The position numbers were made by a program, and so were the translations under genes. Positions 6,522 to 9,826 of a stretch of DNA of 9,826 nucleotides are shown here, piece by piece. The notes under the pieces were generated by a model. It saw only the letters and a program-made list of their open reading frames with translations. It was not told the origin of the DNA and made no database searches. The DNA is taken from assembly GCA_023700885.1 (NCBI GenBank), contig JAMPYA010000068.1, forward strand, positions 1 to 9,826, read 5' to 3'. The stretch comes from Flavobacteriaceae bacterium. GTDB taxonomy: Bacteria; Bacteroidota; Bacteroidia; Flavobacteriales; Flavobacteriaceae. How positions within the stretch are numbered: position 1 is the first letter of the stretch; each line of letters opens with the position of its first letter.

Positions 6522-7664
6522 ATGGATTTTAACTTAACCGAAGAACAAATAATGATTCGCGATGCTGCTCGTGATTTTGCACAAACCGAATTGCTCCCTG
6601 GCGTAATAGAACGAGACGAACATCAAAAATTTCCTGCTGAACAAGTTAAAAAAATGGGTGAACTTGGTTTTCTGGGTATGATGGTAGATCCAAAATATGG
6701 TGGTAGCGGATTAGACGCTGTTTCTTATGTATTGGCAATGGAAGAAATTTCTAAAATTGATGCCTCTGCATCTGTAGTAATGTCTGTTAACAACTCATTA
6801 GTTTGTTGGGGATTAGAAACTTTCGGTACTGAAGCGCAAAAACAAAAATATTTGGTGCCTTTAGCCAAAGGAGAAATTATTGGTGCTTTTTGTTTAAGTG
6901 AACCAGAAGCCGGATCTGATGCAACATCGCAAAGAACCACTGCCGTTGATATGGGAGATTATTATTTGGTAAACGGTACTAAAAACTGGATCACCAACGG
7001 TGGCACAGCAAGTGTATATTTAGTAATTGCACAAACGGATGTTGCTAAAGGTCATAAAGGCATTAATGCTTTAATTATTGAAAAAGGAATGCCCGGTTTT
7101 GAAGTAGGTCCAAAAGAAAATAAGTTAGGAATTAGAGGATCTGATACACACTCTTTAATGTTTACTGATGTTAAAGTTCCTAAAGAAAATAGAATTGGTG
7201 AAGATGGATTCGGATTTAAATTCGCGATGAAAACCCTTGCTGGTGGTAGAATTGGAATTGCTTCACAGGCCTTAGGTATTGCTTCAGGAGCCTATGAATT
7301 GGCTTTACAATATTCTAAAGAGCGTAAAGCTTTTGGAAAAGCCATTAGCGAGCACCAAGCTATTGCGTTTAAATTAGCGGATATGGCTACAACTATTGAA
7401 GCTGCTCGTCATTTATGTATAAAAGCTGCATGGGATAAAGATCAACATCAAAATTATGATTTATCTGGAGCTATGGCTAAATTATTTGCAGCAGAATCTG
7501 CCATGTGGATTACTACTGAAGCGGTTCAAATTCATGGTGGATATGGTTATGTGAAAGAATATCATGTAGAACGATTGATGCGCGACGCAAAAATTACTCA
7601 GATTTATGAAGGAACTTCGGAAATTCAGAAAATTGTAATTTCTAGAGGAGTTTTAAACGGATAA
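6522..7664 (+). CDS. Acyl-CoA dehydrogenase (short-chain/butyryl-CoA type)
   Basis: 380-residue cytoplasmic flavoenzyme that makes the alpha-beta double bond in acyl-CoA, passing electrons from FAD to electron-transfer flavoprotein. Domains in order: N-terminal helical domain (1-118), central beta domain with the first family signature GAFCLSEPEAGSD (121-133) and WITNGG (156-161), then the C-terminal helical domain with R269-K-A-F-G and the second signature QIHGGYGYVKEYHVERLMRD (336-355). The catalytic base is E363 in IYEGTSEIQ, the position used by short-chain and butyryl-CoA dehydrogenases rather than by isovaleryl- or long-chain enzymes. The length is typical. The ATG at 6522 begins the standard MDFNLTEEQ start; there is no Shine-Dalgarno site. 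It is monocistronic, divergent from anmK and convergent with the transporter gene. Substrate chain length or a role in branched amino-acid breakdown cannot be settled from sequence. Confidence 0.93.
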   Translation: MDFNLTEEQIMIRDAARDFAQTELLPGVIERDEHQKFPAEQVKKMGELGFLGMMVDPKYGGSGLDAVSYVLAMEEISKIDASASVVMSVNNSLVCWGLETFGTEAQKQKYLVPLAKGEIIGAFCLSEPEAGSDATSQRTTAVDMGDYYLVNGTKNWITNGGTASVYLVIAQTDVAKGHKGINALIIEKGMPGFEVGPKENKLGIRGSDTHSLMFTDVKVPKENRIGEDGFGFKFAMKTLAGGRIGIASQALGIASGAYELALQYSKERKAFGKAISEHQAIAFKLADMATTIEAARHLCIKAAWDKDQHQNYDLSGAMAKLFAAESAMWITTEAVQIHGGYGYVKEYHVERLMRDAKITQIYEGTSEIQKIVISRGVLNG

Positions 7665-7686
7665 ACTTTTTCATTTCAATTGAATT

Positions 7687-7718
7687 AAAAAATCCAACTT
7701 TTGAAGTTGGATTTTTTT
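7687..7718. terminator. Probable bidirectional terminator between acyl-CoA dehydrogenase and transporter genes
   Basis: Perfect 14-bp stem AAAAAATCCAACTT / AAGTTGGATTTTTT (7687-7700 and 7704-7717) with a TTG loop. It starts 22 nt after the plus-strand stop codon and ends in seven T. The A-run on the left gives six U to minus-strand transcripts, so it can also end the convergent transporter gene, whose stop is 43 bp away. Confidence 0.92.
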
Positions 7719-7761
7719 ATTTAAACTCAAATCAATACTGTTATTGTATTCATAAAAAGAT

Positions 7762-9450
7762 TTATGTAAATAACAATATTAATAATTGAGCTACAAATAT
7801 CCTTGTAATGGTAACCAATGGATAAACTGTAGCGTAAGTCTGAATAGGAATATCACTATCTAAGTAAGAAGTGCTAAACGAAAGTGCGGCAGGATCAGTA
7901 TAAGTTCCACTCATCAAACCTGATAATTGTAAAAAGTTTAATCTCATAAAAACTTTTGCAATAATAACCATAAAAATAAGTGGAATAAAAGTAATTGCCG
8001 AGCCGTAAACCATCCATAACCATCCATTATATTCTACAAAATTGGCATAAAATTTTTCACCTGCATGAACCCCAACTGCCGCAAAGAATAAACAAATTCC
8101 TAAATCTTTCATAAAGTAAATGGCACCTGTATTTACATAAGAATGGATAAAACTAATTCCTCCAAATCTACTTATTAATAACGCTACAATTAAGGGTCCG
8201 GCAGCAAATCCTAATTTAATTGGTATTGGTAAAGACGGAATTATAATTGGGATAGAACCTAAAATAATTCCTATTATTAATCCACCAAAAATAGAAAGGA
8301 AATCGGGTTCTAATAATTTTTTTTCAGAATTACCAATCACTTTTTTGGCTTCATTGATGGCTTCTTCAGTACCAACAACTCTAAGAATATCGCCATAAAA
8401 CAACTCCAGTGATGGGCGTGCTAACATGGCTTTACTGGCTCTAAAAACTTGCGTTACTTTTAAATCATATCGGGTGTATAAATCTAAATCTTCTAATTTT
8501 TTATGAGTAGCCTTTTTATTGGTAACATAAATATTAGTGTATTGAATATCTTTATCAGATTCGATTAATAAATCTTTAGATATCCTTCCCGTCTTTTGTA
8601 TAAAACCATTTACATTCGGCTCTATACCAACAACCATCAAAACATCGTTTTCTTGTAGTTTTTGATCCAAACTTGGTGAAAAAACGGTTTCAGAATCACT
8701 ATGTTTAATTCTTGAGATTACAACTTCATGTCCGCATTCTTTAATTACATCACCTAACGTTTTATCAAATACACTGCTATTTGTAATTCTACATTTTTTA
8801 TAAACTGGTGGAAATTCACGATTGATTTTTAACAACCTAAATTTACGCAACTCTAATTCAGGATTAACCTTTAATAATGTTTTAGATAGAATAATCATAC
8901 CTATAATACCAAAAACCCCTAATGGATAAGTAATAGCATAACCAATGGCAGGATCATTAAATATTTTGTTTGGAAATTGATTTTGAATTTCAACTAAAGT
9001 ACTTTTAGCAGCTCCTAAACCAGGCGTATTTGTTACAGCACCCGACATGATACCAACCATGTTCTCTATTCCTAAACCTGTTCCAAAATGAAGAAGATAA
9101 GTTAATAATCCACCTAAAAGAACGGTACTTACTGCTAAAATATTTAAACGCAACCCTTCTTTTTTAAAGGATGAAAAAAATGATGGTCCAACTTGTATTC
9201 CAATTCCATAAACAAATAAAATCAGGCCTAAGTCTCTTATAAAATCTAAAATTCCAATTTGAATCCTATAACCAAAATGTCCTAACAATAAACCTAAAAA
9301 CATGACAGCAGAAACTCCAAAAGAAATTTTACCTATTTTTATACGACCAACAAAAACCCCAGCCCCAATAACGAGCATAATAACTACTAACGATTGTGTC
9401 ACATCAGGATTTTCGGTTGGTAAAAAAAGTCTATAAAACCAGTCAAACAT
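7762..9450 (-). CDS. AspT/YidE-type transporter with two RCK C-terminal domains
   Basis: 562-residue inner-membrane protein of the aspartate:alanine exchanger family, the size of E. coli YidE/YbjL. The first membrane block (about 20-190) includes LILFVYGIGIQVGPSF (76-91) and the family motif GAVTNTPGLGAAKSTL (137-152). Two cytoplasmic TrkA-C/RCK-C domains follow at about 215-285 (ending NDVLMVVG) and 300-372 (GDILRVVGTEEAI). The second membrane block (about 385-560) has the internally repeated counterparts LGICLFFAAVGVHAGEKF (450-467) and MSGTYTDPAALSFSTSY (513-529). The ATG at 9450 gives the normal family length. The gene is transcribed alone between the rRNA terminators and the convergent terminator at 7687-7717. 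Family members exchange amino or dicarboxylic acids, but most, like YidE, have no proven substrate, so none is assigned. The RCK-C domains suggest ligand or nucleotide gating. Confidence 0.88.
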   Translation of the reverse strand: MFDWFYRLFLPTENPDVTQSLVVIMLVIGAGVFVGRIKIGKISFGVSAVMFLGLLLGHFGYRIQIGILDFIRDLGLILFVYGIGIQVGPSFFSSFKKEGLRLNILAVSTVLLGGLLTYLLHFGTGLGIENMVGIMSGAVTNTPGLGAAKSTLVEIQNQFPNKIFNDPAIGYAITYPLGVFGIIGMIILSKTLLKVNPELELRKFRLLKINREFPPVYKKCRITNSSVFDKTLGDVIKECGHEVVISRIKHSDSETVFSPSLDQKLQENDVLMVVGIEPNVNGFIQKTGRISKDLLIESDKDIQYTNIYVTNKKATHKKLEDLDLYTRYDLKVTQVFRASKAMLARPSLELFYGDILRVVGTEEAINEAKKVIGNSEKKLLEPDFLSIFGGLIIGIILGSIPIIIPSLPIPIKLGFAAGPLIVALLISRFGGISFIHSYVNTGAIYFMKDLGICLFFAAVGVHAGEKFYANFVEYNGWLWMVYGSAITFIPLIFMVIIAKVFMRLNFLQLSGLMSGTYTDPAALSFSTSYLDSDIPIQTYATVYPLVTITRIFVAQLLILLFT

Positions 9451-9471
9451 AATAAGTGTATTTTAAGACCA

Positions 9472-9479
9472 CAAAATTA
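9472..9479 (-). promoter_or_regulatory. Possible -7 promoter box of the transporter gene
   Basis: TAATTTTG on the minus strand fits the TAnnTTTG consensus exactly and lies 22 bp before the transporter ATG. No TTG at a normal -33 distance is visible (the nearest is 33 nt upstream), so the promoter call is partial. It would give a leader of roughly 15 nt. Confidence 0.35.
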
Positions 9480-9560
9480 GAGCATAATATGGGTTAATCT
9501 CATGATAAAAATCAATAAATAATAAAACATTTTTTTTTAAATAGGTAAAAAATAGGGCAT

Positions 9561-9590
9561 AAAAAAAGCCTAAACATCGCTGTTGAGCTT
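9561..9590 (-). terminator. Imperfect second hairpin downstream of the 5S rRNA
   Basis: On the minus strand AAGCTCAACA and TGTTTAGGCTT pair as two 4-bp helices (AAGC/GCTT and AACA/TGTT) around a small internal loop, closed by a GCGA tetraloop, then seven U (A-run 9561-9567). It lies about 125 bp beyond the first 5S terminator, with no gene between, and may be a backup terminator protecting the transporter gene from rRNA read-through, or a decayed copy of one. Confidence 0.5.
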
Positions 9591-9679
9591 ATGTTATTAG
9601 ACAAAACCAACGAGCAAAAAGCAATTTTAAGCCATTTTAAATAATTTTGGGTGTCTTATTGATGAAGTCAGGAGGGCAT

Positions 9680-9712
9680 AAAAAAACCCTCATTATTTCT
9701 AATGAGGGTTTT
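9680..9712 (-). terminator. Rho-independent terminator of the rRNA operon
   Basis: Perfect 13-bp stem AAAACCCTCATTA / TAATGAGGGTTTT (9683-9695 and 9700-9712) with a 4-nt loop, then seven U on the minus strand (A-run 9680-9686). It starts only about 4 nt after the 3' end of the 5S rRNA, so it ends the rrn transcript. Confidence 0.93.
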
Positions 9713-9715
9713 GAG

Positions 9716-9825
<110 letters not shown>

Positions 9826-9826
9826 A

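Noticed and set aside
9591..9644. Small 17-codon plus-strand frame and a possible tRNA in the 5S to transporter spacer
   Set aside because: The frame has no support, and neither strand can be folded into a tRNA cloverleaf with the conserved T-loop sequence.

Overview
The window is ordinary, gene-dense chromosomal DNA from a member of the Bacteroidota, most likely a marine or otherwise sodium-exposed Flavobacteriaceae. The evidence is the strongly AT-rich sequence, start codons without Shine-Dalgarno sites, several TAnnTTTG-like -7 boxes, a 5S rRNA of the Bacteroidota type, and the gene order exbB-exbD-tonB-folC. I see no mobile element, CRISPR array, tRNA or horizontally acquired island.

Left part (1-2204, minus strand): a tight operon, read right to left, encodes the proton channel proteins ExbB and ExbD, a TonB-like energy transducer with a Gly-rich linker, and the start of folC (cut off by the window edge). 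Intergenic gaps are 7, 3 and 6 nt. A 26-bp dyad (2234-2259) lies between exbB and the terminator of the upstream gene and is the best candidate control site in the window.

Centre (2276-6438, minus strand): anmK (anhydro-N-acetylmuramic acid kinase, cell-wall recycling) is followed by two tandem nhaD-type Na+/H+ antiporter genes. The two proteins are about 70% identical over their first 217 residues (counted by hand), and each gene ends in a similar CCGAG/CTCGG hairpin. A 345-bp AT-rich spacer separates the two nhaD genes.

Right part: an acyl-CoA dehydrogenase gene (plus strand, divergent from anmK) runs towards a two-domain AspT/YidE-type transporter gene (minus strand), and the two share a probable bidirectional terminator. 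The window ends with a 5S rRNA on the minus strand, the distal end of an rrn operon lying to the right. It is followed by a strong terminator and a weaker second hairpin carrying the same U-tract-ATGCCCT tail.

Functional theme: most genes concern energy and ions at the inner membrane, namely proton-driven TonB energisation, Na+/H+ exchange and a carboxylate-type transporter, together with folate, fatty/amino-acid and cell-wall recycling enzymes. No clearly new biological system is visible. The items worth a second look are the nhaD duplication, the exbB upstream dyad, some residue-level departures from the E. coli proteins, and the tandem rRNA terminators.
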